NCBI GenBank assembly: GCA_009363875.1
Contig: CM018694.1
Coordinates: 2,728,001-2,792,000 of the forward strand
Reading direction: 5' to 3'
DNA length: 64,000 nt
Source of the DNA: Mikania micrantha
Taxonomy: Eukaryota > Streptophyta > Magnoliopsida > Asterales > Asteraceae
In this document: one piece after another, positions 12,679 to 24,925 of the stretch
Position numbering within the stretch: the first letter of the stretch is position 1
How the letters are laid out: the number at the start of each line of letters is the position of its first letter
The notes under the pieces: generated by a model
Databases searched by the model: none
What the model was told of the DNA's origin: nothing
The model's input: the letters and a program-made list of their open reading frames with translations, nothing else
Position numbers and translations under genes: made by a program

Positions 12679-12834
12679 TTATAGAGAAATATAGGTCACT
12701 TATTTAAACGGTTTGGCCTAGACTATAACCTAGGGAACCTGCATGTAGAGAACATAGGAATTAGAAAATTTCTTGCATTGTGTCTTCTGCATTCGATCAT
12801 TGCACTAACCAATGTTTTATTGGTTATGATTAGA

Positions 12835-14021
12835 ATGTCACCTAGAAGACAACCATCACCGCCTCTACCTTCGCAAGAGACGGACCCAACAGCCGTTGCA
12901 CCCGCTACCCTAGCTACTGAATTGATGATGTCGGTTCTCCCTGAAATCATCACTCAAGTCATGAAAGGTGATGTGAACACTCGATGCTGCCCGAAGACAG
13001 TCACGAGAACTGAAAGAATTTCACAAGGAGAGACAAGCAAGAAGCGAAAACGGTGTCGTCCTAAAAAAGAAATAGGCCCTGTAATCTATACTGAGGCCAT
13101 TCCCCTTCGCCAAGTGGCTGTTGTTTCTGCATCTCAGTATTGTAAATATTATGCAGGAAAATCTCCCCTTTGCACCCGCTGTCACCATCACCATCGCACT
13201 GAAATCTCATGCAAGCAGTGCACCCATTGTGGAAAGATGAACCATTGGGATCATCAATGCAGATCATCAATGGAATTAGTATGCAAACAGAAGGCTAGCA
13301 AATTTCCTTTATGTGCCACGTGCGGTCTTCACCATGCTAAGAATAAACTGTGCAAACATTGTCTGAACTGTGGGGGAAAGGGACACTGGAGTCGTGATTG
13401 TAATAATCCCCCGACTCATAACCAGAATCCTGGAAACACTACATATCCTCTCCCTCGACACTGTAAAGATTGCTATGTGTGCGGACTGTCCGAACACATT
13501 GCACGAGACTGCCCCGTAAGAATATCTTCCACAAGTCCTGCACTTTCTAAGGGAAAAGCTCCCCTCTGTTTGGATTGTCACTACAATCATCACGCTGAAC
13601 TCTCATGTGTACAATGCACGCGCTGTGGAAAGACGGGACACGGGATACAGCAGCGTAGGTCACCAACAACCTCTACTCCCCGTCAATATGCTGGTGCATT
13701 TCCTAAATGTGCCAGATGTGGGTTCCATCATGGAAAGGAGAAACCCTTAGACATTGTCTAAATTGTGGGAAATACGGACACTGGATTCAACAGTGTCGGT
13801 TTATTTCCACTAGGAAATCGGAACAAAACGCAAACACCTCTATTTTCTCTCAACACAACAACAACTGCTACACGTGCGGAATGCATGGACATTTCGCAAG
13901 GGATTGCCCTAGGAAAATGCCTCTAGCAGACCCAGCAGACACTGAGGAACTACTCGCTTTACCAGCTCCTGGGGAACACTCGGAGTCCGATGACTCCATA
14001 GGTATGCAAATTTCAGTTTAA
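12835..14021 (+). pseudogene. T2 gag remnant: capsid deleted, zinc-knuckle modules amplified
   Basis: The start is taken at 12835 (MSPRRQPS) by match to T1 gag. About 45 residues in, the protein passes from the gag N-terminus (VLPEIITQ) to a basic stretch (KKRKRCRPKK), skipping the whole capsid domain. Four Cys/His modules of the form PxC-x2-C...HH...C-x2-C-x2-CGK..HW...C follow, and CYxCG-type knuckles close modules 2 and 4. Knuckles in order: CTHCGKMNHWDHQC, CLNCGGKGHWSRDC, CYVCGLSEHIARDC, a decayed one (CTRCGKTGHGIQQR), CLNCGKYGHWIQQC and CYTCGMHGHFARDC. T1 has only one module plus one knuckle. Modules 1 and 3, and 2 and 4, resemble each other, so a two-module block was duplicated. A small indel near 13745 shifts the frame between 12835-13761 and 13707-14021. 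Confidence 0.8.
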
Positions 14022-14469
14022 AATCTTAAATTACCTATCGGTGTATTAATTAGAACTACATAGTCTGTTGTAATTTTAGGAACAATAAATTTAAGTTAGT
14101 CGAAAGCAAAGTCAGTGCCGAAAAGATAATCAGAATAATAATTAAAGGAACCTTTAGGTTAAATAAGGGTTAAATGATTAAATGATGATGGAGAAATCAT
14201 TAATGCCGACTTAATTACTGTAACTTAGAATAGGACTTTATCTAATTAGAACACTAAAAGCCTTAGAAATTAAAAATGTCAAGGCTAGTGTGTAGACTTT
14301 CATTTCCTATATAGATCTCCTAGAATTTAAGTTACTTAAGTTCGAGAATTTTGGCTCTAGGATGTTAGGAAAGATAAATGTGAGAACTGTGTTAGGTTCT
14401 TATATAGATTAAATAAGTAAATCAAGGGAAATCATTTGTGAATACAAGATGAAGATACGCCAAGGAAAA
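14022..14469. other. T2 internal noncoding stretch
   Basis: AT-rich sequence between the gag remnant and recognisable RT remains. No coding feature was seen. In an intact relative the protease would lie here; no DTGA-type active site was found. Confidence 0.5.
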
Positions 14470-15930
14470 TATTCCGAATGAATTATGAGCATTCCAAGTT
14501 ATGGTGATGCTCTTCGGATAGATGAATGAACCTATGGTTTCGTGGACCTCATGAACCGAAGGTGCAAACCGTATCTGGTTAGTTTGTCCTTACTATTAGG
14601 GATGACATACTGATTTATTTTAATAGCAAAACAGAACACGAACGACATCTCAGAGATATTTTAGAACTGTCGAAGGAAGAACAACTTTATCTTAAATTCT
14701 TCCAATTTGAAATTTGGAAGAGAGTAAGTAACAGTTGGAACAAAAGTTACAATAGGTTCCATAAGTCTCATGACTTTAGGGTAAAAGTAAGATAGGTATA
14801 CACCGTCACACAGATGGGTATAGGATTACTGAGAAGGTAAATCATTATCTTTATCCTAATAGTTCTACCATAAATTAGGTAGACCTCCCCGCTGTATAAT
14901 GTACACTTTCAAGCTGAGAATAGATTAAACAAATGGTGAAGTATGTATACGGTTATGTCAAATAACTTAAGTATTCATCGTGGGTGATGTAAGGATCTCG
15001 ATTCGACGATCAAGACCTAGAGTCGTTAGAGTCACCTACGAAAACTTTAAGGAGTGTGTCAGATTGTAGAGCCGAAAGACAGTTTAAGATAAACCGGATG
15101 TAATACATACTACCAAAATAGTGGGTGGACTCTGGTGATAGGTAAACTAATAGATTATACAGCAACGAGATAGTGGTACGCTATGTGGTACCATTGTTTA
15201 ATATTTTGGATAGGAACGGCAATTCATAATAAGGTTCTAACAAACATCACAGAAACCTTCAGGAATGTACTTAAAACTGAGTATAGCTCACCCTTCGCCA
15301 ACGAACGGTCGAAGATAAAGTACGACACTGAACTTGGGGGATATGTTGAGAACCTGTGTGTCAAACTTCAGTGGAGATTGGAACACTCAATTGCCACTGA
15401 TCAAACATCCCTACAACAACAGTCAATTTAGTAGCATTTAATGCACACCATTCGAGGCTCCTTAAGATCGGCAATGTCAGTTGCCGACTGACGGATTGAA
15501 GGTGTAGTCCATTCTAGAATAAAGGGACGAACAAGCATCACGAAAAGTAGGACAGTTCAAGATCATCAAACGCATTCGGGCTATGGCACATAGATTGAGG
15601 TCACCAGATGACCTTAGTGGGATGCGTTACTTGTTTCACGTCTCGAACTTGAATAAATGTCGTACTAACGAATCGTTCATCATATCAACTGAAGGAATTC
15701 AATTGGATGGACACTTATACCTTATGTAATGATCTTCAGAGTTTATGGCTCGTTAGATTAAACAACTAAAGAAAAGTCGTACTTCAATTGCTAAGACTCA
15801 ATGGAGTCTGAAGCACAAACTCAAGTTTACTTTGGGAAATGCGAAGATCACACGATGTTCAGGTAATCCCCAATTGCTTACAGAGAAAGCTGTACCCGAT
15901 AACTATTCTTAAATTTCGGGACGAAATTTC
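14470..15930 (+). pseudogene. T2 degenerate pol (RT, integrase tail, chromodomain traces)
   Basis: No long open frame, but traces are readable by comparison with T1. Around 14530-14720 a segment corresponds to DLMNxxCKPYL and the region after the RT active site; the FIDDILIYS motif itself is destroyed. At 15600-15720 YRLRSPDDLSG and FHVSNLNKCRTNESFIIS match the integrase C-terminus. At 15740-15890 decayed counterparts of the chromodomain segment continue to the polypurine tract. RNase H and most of the integrase core are missing or unrecognisable. This contrasts with the nearly unmutated LTRs. Confidence 0.75.
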
Positions 15931-15936
15931 TCTAAC

Positions 15937-15946
15937 AAGGGGAGAC
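15937..15946 (+). other. Polypurine tract of T2
   Basis: AAGGGGAGAC immediately before the 3' LTR start at 15947, the same sequence as in T1. Confidence 0.88.
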
Positions 15947-18900
15947 TGTAACAACAGTGCCGAAACCGGTGCCGTAACAGTGATCGCAACAGTAGCACGA
16001 ACAGTAAATAGACACAAACTATACACATTCCATTCTATTTCATGTTCATATCGATAGTCAAAGTTATTTCACATTATCAAACAACAGATTCATAAACAAT
16101 TAGCAGAAACTAAGTACAGAACAAGGGTTCTTGAGTCAGGTAGTTATCTGGCGACCCTGAACCATCATGGGTTTATTTGTTAGGATCTATTAGGATAGCA
16201 CGTATGTGAGGATAAACAAAACAAAACAATAACAGTTATTGTTACGAAATGCTAAACCGATGAACTATTCGTATAGGTGACGATCTGCACGAATAGATCT
16301 GACAGTTTAACGCTCTGAAACGATGATTGTAAAGTAGACAACAAAAATCAGAAAGTGAAACATACGATCGTGTTCGTGCAGTTAGCGCTCTGTACGAAGA
16401 CGCGCGTAAGTGACGTTTTCTGACGAAACGAAACTAAAGACGATTCGAACGATAATAAAGATAAGGAAATAAAATCTTTACTGTTTTACAATTTTGAAAC
16501 TCATCAGAATTAAATTAAAACGAAATCGCTTTATCTTAAGCGCGTAAAAATAATAATATTTAAAACCTTTCTATAAATAATCACCCTCTTAATATTTAAA
16601 ATAAAGTTCTTCCTAATTGATTACGTAATTACACGCGCTACGATCCGGAAACGCGATGAAAACGCGAACCGAGCAACCGAAACAAACCCGAATACCCTCG
16701 GGGTATTTAAAGTCTCAAATGAGACTTTCATCTCATTTTTACACACCTCTCTCTCTCTCTAGCACTCTCTCTCGTCATCTCTCTCTCTCTAAAGTTTTTC
16801 ATCTTCAACCTTCAAGATCTCACTCGTTTGGAGACGAAATCGGGCGTTCTTGGTGTCCACGCGTAGCTAGGAACGAGCTCTACATGGAAGTACAACCGAT
16901 CTGGAGTTTTACCCGGCCAATTTTGAGACATGGAAGCTTTAATTTTCGTGAAAATAGGGTTTTCTAGTTTTTCACACACACCTACACACGACCGGTGTAA
17001 AATCCATCTTTACACTCACACCCGACACCTTTTAGTGGTTCGTTCGCATCACAACACATTAGAACAGCCATGCAATGAGTTCCACAAGTCGAGGAGGATG
17101 AGCTGATGAAGACGAACCATACAGGTTCGTTTGAACCATTTTCGGCCGAGCCTTTTTACCCAGGTAACAGCCAAACCTTCGGCTACAAGCTTTCCATAGC
17201 CGAACCTTGTGTGACAACAACCCTAGGCGAACCCCATCATATTGGCCGAACCTTGGTCTTGCATGGTCACGAACCTAGTTTCAGCCACTGGACGAACTAT
17301 AAAGACACGAACCCTATTGAGGAACTGCCGAACCCTAGGACACTGCAACAAACCTGTTGCCATAAACCTGGCAGCCGAACCCTAAGGTGGCGAGTCTTGT
17401 CGAACAGCCTTCTCCGAACCCGGTTGGCGAACCTAGGGATCACTTGAGCCGAACCATTGCACGAACAAATGACCAGGGCCGAACCTTTCCCTCAACGAAC
17501 CTATATGATGCCAACTAATGATCACAGCCGAACCCCACTAGTCCTAAACTATTGGCCGAACCTATCCCTCATTCCCCAAAGGTTCGCTGTCCAATGTAGT
17601 CACTCTAGCATATCTCGGCCAAATGACATTTGGCCATGGTCACTAGCCGGCCCAAGTGTCTACCGGCCCAACCCAAATTTTTTAACCCATTCGGCCCAAT
17701 GTTCTAACCGGCCAATTGCCATGTTGGCCCAATAGACCATGGTCCTGGTTAACCGGCCCAAACACTTGACTTAAACCATACACATTGAATTCGGTCGACG
17801 ACAACACACGGGCTCATGATTAACTTAAGTGGGTCACACACACACACATACCCGGCCCAAATGGGTTGGCCCACATACAAACTTCTGGTCCATAAACGAT
17901 TTCATTAGGCCTACGAGCCTTGGATGAGGACATTTTGACAATCACACGAAACTATAACTTTTAAAAGATAACGTGTGCATGCATGGGAATATATCTCATG
18001 TGTGTGTGCATGGATCCATCTTGCATGGGTAAGTGGAAATGTTGGGGTTACATGGCAATCACACAAATGGTTGTGATCAAATCACTTACATTTAAACTCT
18101 AAGAAAATCTATACAATCTTACAACTAACCTAAATGATTTACATGAATTATTTGGGCTTAGTTAATCAACACGTTGAGCATGCATCGTTGAACACATAAA
18201 GTCTAATAATGGGCCCAAGAACGGCCTAACGGGTTTAATATAAGCCCATCATGTTAATTGCACTTTTCTTAAATTAGTTATGCTTTTCATAAAAAGAAAT
18301 GTAATTATAAACCTTATTAATATAATTAAATGATTTTTCCTAAATAAATTATTTACTTGAAAGGTAATAAATTGAAAATGTTTTACTTAAATACTTTAAA
18401 TGATTAATGTGGGATTTGGGTTACTAATGGGTAATTGTTTAACTTAGATAGAAGAAATTCTAGAAACACACTAGTAATCTAAGACACATAGTTGCACACC
18501 GAGATCAAACCATAGATACGACAATTCCCGTATGTACTTATCGTATTCGAATTCTTTAAAATAACTCAGGTGCTAAAGATACTTAGGCAACAATCAAAGA
18601 GTGCGCATATGTTTTGTGGTTCATTTCACAGCAACACAGGTGAGTTCATTGTCCCTTTTCTAACATTTTTGTTTTAAAACGCGGGGCTGAGAAGCATGCG
18701 TAAACTGTTTATTAAATTGTTTACTTAAATGCTTTTAATTTTATATGTTTACATATATAAAAATGTTATCCTAGACCATGTCTAGGAAGATTTTATGCAG
18801 GTTCACTAACTGAATTACTTATAAATTAAGTGAATAATCAGATTTAAACTAAAAGATTTCAACAGATCAAAACATTTCAAAAGAATCACATCAAACATTT

Positions 18901-20392
18901 TGACAAAACAAGTGTGGGAGTTCAAGGAATCAAACAAAAACATTTTGACAAATCAAATGGGTGAATTCAATGAATCAAATGAAACATTTTGGTGAAACAA
19001 GTGTGGGACTTCAACAAATCAAACAAAACAATCTTTGCAAAGACAATATTCAATGTTCTACAAGTCAAGTGTTTGTTGAACTATGAATCAAGTGTACATT
19101 TGATCAATGAATCTAGTATTCTATGATCAACGAATCAAGTACATCTTGTAATAGAATCAGACGAATCAATAAATCATTTTCAAGGGAAAGCCTGGGAAAT
19201 ATCAGAGATCACATACGCCAAAAACAGACGAAACATAAAATCCTGCATTTCAAGAAGTCCTAGCTAGACCGTTTGACTTGTAGGTCGTATGTTTGAGGAT
19301 ATTTACAGATTCCCTAACTACTAAGTACCTAGATTGACAGACTAGTCTACTCGAGTATGACCAAAGGCCCCAATCATTAGGACTTAGATTTTATTAAATG
19401 TTTATTTATTTATTTAATTAAGCATTTATTAAACTGTTTCTACAATTACTGTGGTTGATCACTATTGTGATGAACATAAGGAATCAATATAGATTCCAAA
19501 TTGTTGTATTTACAGGAACAAAGGACGGACGAATTATTGGGTTAAAGGTAGGGGTAAAATGCTTAATTTTCATTAACATCAATGTCCCATGTGGATTAGT
19601 ATGTGGTGGGACGGCGTCTGGGCGGGGTTGTAGCCTCGACTCAGGGGTATGCCCTATATATAAGCATACCGATCTGGATGATACATGTGATGTTAATGAG
19701 ATTAAGGTTGTTACCCGAGAGTTAAACAAAGGTTTTGTGTGAACATTTGAGTCATTGTGAACAAGAGTGTGTGTTAGGTAAAAATGCTTAATTATCATTA
19801 ACAACAATGTCCTATGCGGATTAGTATGTGGTGGGATGGCGTCTGGGCGGGGTTGTAGCCTCGACTCAGGGGTATGCCCTATACATAAGCATACCGATCT
19901 GAATGATACATGTGGTGTTAATGAGGTTAGGGTCTTTACCCAAAGGAGGTTTCAAATCATTTTCAAATCATTTTCAAATACTAAACTATCTGAACTCACC
20001 AACCATGTGTTGACTTTATTATTGCATGACTTCTCAGGTGACGAACAGGTCAACTGAAGAGTTATTTCATTGGATTAAGTTATCTGATAGAGGACCTAGC
20101 TTTTTGGACATGCATATTTTGAAGCATCGTTATACAGTTTAATTTGTATATCTTGTGCAGCTACAAGATAGAAGACTTATGATGTGATGGTGGATTTACA
20201 TTGTTAAATTGTAAACTTAACTGATATAATTTAACTCTGTAATTCTCTTTTATTTTAGCAAGTTTCTCATTTATATATCATGTGCAATGCGAACAATCTG
20301 ATCATTTCGATTATCACTCCCGATATCGCGCCCCGGGAACCTTCCGCCCGTCGGGGAAACCCGATGCTACCCCGCCGGCTTGGGGTGTGACA
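15947..20392 (+). mobile_element. T2 3' LTR
   Basis: Near-identical partner of 8204-12658, from TGTAACAACAG to GGGGTGTGACA, followed by TSD TCTTT (20393-20397). Differences include one extra CT unit near 16757, a missing ~10-bp repeat near 19975 and scattered substitutions. Confidence 0.93.
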
Positions 20393-20397
20393 TCTTT

Positions 20398-21139
20398 ATA
20401 TCATTCTTATGTCTTGTTCTTGTCATCAATGATCCTTGTAATTGTTTCTATGTTAATTCTTGTAAGAATAACTAAGTGTTGTAAGAGATAATCATACAAC
20501 TATGTTATTCTATTGTATTGATGAGTTATGATATTATAATATCATAATTATCTTATTTTCCCTGTCATCATGCAATCATACAAGCAAGCATACAATGATA
20601 TATGATAATGAGCAATTTAATATCATTTAATCAAAGTATTAACAATATGTAAGCAAAACTTTTAAGTAAATCAAAGTAAAGCATGTTTCTCAGCCCCGTA
20701 AGTTTAAAATCAGTAAAGATTAAAGAAAAGGGGCATATGAACTCACCTTGTTGTTGTAGGGTTGACTTAGCTTAAAAGAAAGAATGCACACGCTCTTTGA
20801 TTGTTCTTGTAGTAGTTTTCACGTTCCTGTATTGATTGCACGTTGTTGTATCTTATAAGTATAAATTAAAGGAATTTGTTCGCGTGTATGTGTTACCTTA
20901 CTTAATCATCACTTGGTTATCTCAATCATCATTAGGCCTCACCTATCGGTTATAGGTTTGCTACATTTAGCCCACTAGGTTTAAGTCACTTTATTTAGCC
21001 ATTGATCATAAGTTGTCCTCTTGTTCATTATTTTGACAAAGTGTCTCTAAGTGTAAACTTAGGTTGTAGATTAAAGGTTATAATCCTTTCGTCTCATCAT
21101 TTATTCATTCGTTTCGTTGTTATGTTAACACTTTAGTGA
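20398..21139 (-). mobile_element. T1 5' LTR, segment 2
   Basis: Continuation of the T1 LTR after the T2 insertion. It contains, in reverse, the block ACAAGGTGAGTTCATATGCCCC...GGGGCTGAGAAACATG (20690-20750), which recurs in the other chromovirus LTRs at 41395-41455 and 43665-43725. It stops at 21144, where the Sirevirus is inserted (TSD CATTA, 21140-21144). Confidence 0.85.
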
Positions 21140-21144
21140 CATTA

Positions 21145-21168
21145 TGTAGATGCAATTTCCGATCTACA
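21145..21168 (+). mobile_element. Sirevirus 5' LTR remnant (24 bp)
   Basis: Begins TGTAGATGCAATTT, identical to the 3' LTR start at 33533, and ends GATCTACA next to the PBS. About 610 bp present in the 3' LTR are missing. The remnant has 7-bp inverted ends (TGTAGAT/ATCTACA). The intact TSD to its left shows that the LTR terminus is the original one. Confidence 0.85.
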
Positions 21169-21172
21169 AAAT

Positions 21173-21185
21173 TGGTATCAGAGGC
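21173..21185 (+). other. Primer binding site of the Sirevirus
   Basis: TGGTATCAGAGGC five bases after the LTR remnant, complementary to initiator Met-tRNA. A second, weaker TGGTATCAAAGC lies at about 21202. Confidence 0.8.
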
Positions 21186-21469
21186 TCCATATACAAAGTG
21201 GTATCAAAGCTTTGGCTCTTGATTCTGCTCAATTTCCGATCAAAATCATCTCCTCTGGTGTTGCTTGTTCGAAACCTGTCAAAACCCTAAACCCTTGTGC
21301 GGAAAGTTACTGTTTCATTGCCTTTTTGTGGATTTTTGTGGTGTTTTCAACTAAACGTTTATCCTAATTTGTTTCCTATCATCTCATGGAGTTCTGTACC
21401 AAATTTGGTACTTAGATCTGGTCTAAATATTGAGATATCGTGATTTTGGTTGCGAAAACCCTCAGATCG

Positions 21470-21720
21470 GGCGAATGAGCTTGGCGGCCGAATAGTTTCA
21501 GCCGAATAGGCCTTCATTCGGCGAATAGCTTCATTCGACCTCTCATTCGCCGAATAGCTCTCATTCGGTTGTTCATTTGGCGAATAGCCCACATTCGATC
21601 CTTCATTCGGCGAAAGACTTCTTAGGTTAAGACATTCGGCGAATAGGTTCATTCGACCTCTCATTCGCCAGTTAGTGCACTTTCGGCCCCCGACATTCGC
21701 CACATTCATCTTCATTCGGC
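21470..21720 (+). repeat. CATTCG/CGAATG palindrome array in Sirevirus leader
   Basis: Around ten copies of CATTCGNCGAATG or its half-sites (TTCATTCGGCGAATAG, CTCATTCGCCGAATAG) in the 5' leader between PBS and gag. The same motif recurs at 29066-29300, 29690-29940 and in the LTR at 33700-33870. Confidence 0.85.
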
Positions 21721-21770
21721 TTTCAGTCCAGAATTTTTCTAAGTGTTGAGTTTTTGTCTCTATTGATTCT

Positions 21771-22388
21771 ATGGAGGATTTGGCACTGATGGCAAATCAG
21801 AACCATCGCATACAGACATTGTTGTTGACAGAGAATGAGACGGGGAACTCCAATAAAGCTCCCAAGTTACTAACCTTAGACGATTATCCTCACTGGAAGT
21901 ATCGATTTGAGATTCACATTAATGGGGTGGATACAAATCTATGGATGATGATTGAAGGAGGATATCTGAGGCCTCTTAATGAAGATGGAACTCCTATGCT
22001 AGTCACACGGATGACTGAGCCTCAAAGGAAGCTGTATGATTATGAGAAGAAAGCTTACGCCATTTTGTCACAGTCCATTGCTAATGATATTTTCCATCAG
22101 TTTAGACAATTCACTTCTGCTAAGCTATTGTGGGATGCACTGCAACAAAGATATGAGGGTAATGATGCTTTGAAGAGTATCAAGTCAAAGGCACTGAGAA
22201 AGGAATTGAATAGCTTCATGTATGTAGGAAATGAGTCACTGGATGAGTTAATTGCTAGATTTTATCATCTTTTGAGTGAGTTATTCAATCATGAAGTCAA
22301 GACAACAACTCAGGAAAAGATCCAGTGTTTGGCAGATGCTCTTCCTCCAAAGTGGGAGTCATTCTTGATGGTACTCAAGCAGAACTAG
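21771..22388 (+). pseudogene. Sirevirus gag, N-terminal part
   Basis: Copia-type gag beginning at ATG 21771 after a ~600-bp leader. LTLDDYPHWKYRFEIHINGVD and the LWDALQQRYEG segment identify the UBN2/gag-polypeptide family. The frame is closed by a TAG at 22386-22388 and continues in the same frame without a gap, so the stop is a point mutation in a once longer gag-pol ORF. Confidence 0.88.
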
Positions 22389-24689
22389 ATGTTGACACAT
22401 ATGGATATAAATGATTTTATTCAGAAGCTGAAAGAGCAGGAGATAGAAAACAAATGGAAAGCCAAGAGAGTTGTTCAAGTTCAGGATCCCTCCTTATACT
22501 ATTCCACTCCCACAGTAGATAAATCCAATACTCATGCTCCTCTAAAGACTGCTTTTGTTTCTAAGACATCTGAGGCTCCATCTACCGCTCAGATTCATTT
22601 CAGTCAATCATCTTCAACCAGTTCACAAACAGAGCATCATCAGCCTACTGCCAGTCTGAAAACAGAAAATTTCGACAAGGTCACCGTGGAGATTGCAAAA
22701 GAGCATATGGGTCTTTTGTCTACATTGGTTAGCTCATATGATGGATTAGTTGCTGGTCAGATTGGCAATCCCTATTTGACAAATGATGACTACTCTCAGA
22801 TTGATCCTGATGACATGGAACGAATTGACATTATGTGGGCATTGGCAAGTGCAGTTAGAAGAGCTAAGGAGTTTGTGAAGAGGACTGGGAAGGATATCAA
22901 TCTAAACAAGGAGTCTAAGTTTGGATTTGATATGGCATCTGTGACATGCTACAACTGTGGTGAGAAGGGTCATTTTGCCAGGCAGTGCAAACAACCGAAG
23001 AAAGCAGGCAACAAGAATCCATTCCAGCATCAGAAATCCTCCACTGCCAATCCAGAAAGGAGATTAGTTCCCATTGATTCTCCTTTTCAAGCTGGATCTT
23101 CATCCTCTGCAAGTAAAGCTTTAATGGTTCAACAGGATGAAGGGGTGAACTGGGATTTCAGATTCAATGTTGATAAAGAAGAACAAGATAAAGCTTGTGT
23201 TGCTGAGATTCAACAATCTGAATATCAAAGTGAGGAAAGCATTCGGGAAGACTCAATGGTGAATGATGATAAAGTCTCAAATTCAGAATCAGATAGCATG
23301 ACAGATTCAGACACTCAAGATTCTGATGCTGAAGCTGATGACTCCTCTACTCAATTTGCTTTGATGGTAAACTCTTCTGCTTCATCAGAGTCAGAGCAGG
23401 TATACACTGATTGTTCATCTTCACATTCAGAGTGTTTTAATTGTGTTGATCTTAGAAGTAAGGTCCTTGCTTATCAGACACATAACAGTGCTTTAATGAA
23501 CGATCTCGACTTATGCATTGAAGCTAACAAAATTTTAAAATCTAATGAAAAAGATTTTCAAGCTAAAATAAATCTTTTAAACAGACAATTGCATGAAGCC
23601 GAGATTGCAGTGCTGAATAAGCAAGATGCTATCACTTCTTATCTCAATACCATTAATGAGATTAAGAAAAAGTTAGCCATAGTCGAGTGTGACTATGAGA
23701 CCTTGGGTCAGAAGCTCAAGAGCTATGAAAGCTCATCTTATATTATTGAGCACATGATCAGTAGGGGTACTGATCAACATGGGAAGGAAAAGGTTAACTA
23801 TCAAAATTGTCCCCCACCTATTCTCAACACCTTTGTCAATACACCAAATGACAAAGATGTTAAGGATTTTCAAGTTACTACTCCATTAGTAATAGATCCA
23901 GTTGATCTGAGTACAAATCAGATTTCATCAAAGACTGAGGGATCTCGGGTGGATGGAGTTGTTGAAGATTGGGTCTCAGATTCCGAGGATGAATCAGATT
24001 ATTCACCTAAGTATAGTACTCCTCGGAATCAAACTCCTGTTGTCATGAAAGGTGACCCAATCTGCAACTCAAAGATTTACAAAGAATTGTGCTTTGTTAA
24101 AGCTTCACAAGAATATGAAGCTAAGTGTGTTACCAAATCAGCTTTTGTTGGTAACAAAGGGACAAAGGGTTTGGGCTTTGATCTAGATAGTCAGAAAACA
24201 AATGCTTTTAAATCAAATAGAAAACCATTTTCTGATTTAAAACATTTTCATAAAAAAGGTGACAAAGTCTGTTTTGAATGTGGTGAGTCTGGGCACATTG
24301 TGAGATTTTGTCCTCATCTGATCAAGCCAAAGGTTGTTTCTTTCAGAAAATTAAATTCTGCTTTACCAAAACCGGTAAAATCTGTTCTTAAGCCTATTCA
24401 AACAAAGGCCAAACAACCAGTTCTGATTAAAACTTTAGACAAGGGTAAAGGAAAACTGGAAACATTGAATGTTCCAAGTGTGCTTAAAGTTAACCAAGCA
24501 AAATCATCATCCATTTATCTGAAAACCTCTTTTGATAAAAACGCAATTTGGAAAGTTAAATCATCTGAGGATTCTATTCCACTTATTTCAGATAAATCTC
24601 TTCCTGATGGAAAATGGATTGATGTTTGGATCCGAGACTCTATGGGTCAACCCAAGACTGTAAAGGCTTGGGTTCCCAAAGTGAACTAA
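22389..24689 (+). pseudogene. Sirevirus gag C-terminus with two zinc knuckles
   Basis: The in-frame continuation of gag. The first CCHC knuckle, CYNCGEKGHFARQC, is at 22947-22988. A Ser/Asp/Glu-rich acidic linker follows, then a predicted coiled-coil-like segment (NDLDLCIEANKILKSNEKDF to KLKSYESS), then a second knuckle, CFECGESGHIVRFC (24270-24311). The frame ends after KAWVPKVN at a TAA, where Sireviruses normally run into the protease. The long acidic/coiled gag and second knuckle fit SIRE-type elements. Confidence 0.85.
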
Positions 24690-24702
24690 TTGTCTCTTTA
24701 TT

Positions 24703-24925
24703 GTGCATGTTGCAACAAAAGCTGGAGATAAAGGCGGTTTTATTACAGGAGAGGGAATTCTGACAAATGGACAAGTTTCATTTGATAATGTCAGATATGT
24801 TAAACAGCTGGAAAACAACCTCCTGTCAGTCTCTCAGATTTGTGACAAAGAGTACAAGGTCTTATTTGATGAGTCAAATGTTACATTCTCAAGCAAGGTG
24901 TTAAGATCCCTGAAGATTGGATTTT
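24703..24925 (+). pseudogene. Sirevirus protease remnant, active site deleted
   Basis: Only the segment after the catalytic site is left: GEGILTNGQVSFDNVRYVKQL and NLLSVSQICDK. The DSG active-site block expected just before it is absent; sequence passes directly from HVATKAGD to KGGFITG. The gap implies a deletion of roughly 100 bp. The frame differs from the gag frame and ends at the start of the integrase frame. Confidence 0.82.

Larger units (their letters stand above)
8204..20392 (+). mobile_element. T2: non-autonomous chromovirus derivative, complete LTR to LTR
   Basis: A 12.2-kb plus-strand element: 5' LTR 8204-12658 (4455 bp), PBS, internal region of 3288 bp, polypurine tract, 3' LTR 15947-20392 (4446 bp), flanked by TCTTT. 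The LTRs differ by only about three dozen substitutions and two or three small indels by eye, so roughly 99% identity and a recent insertion. The internal region holds a capsid-less gag remnant with repeated zinc modules and a heavily decayed pol. It cannot be autonomous. T1-type relatives with the same PBS and polypurine tract are possible helpers (inference). Confidence 0.93.

Noticed and set aside
16656..16967. 103-codon open frame in the T2 3' LTR
   Set aside because: Covers the promoter and CT patch; present in the 5' LTR only in broken form.
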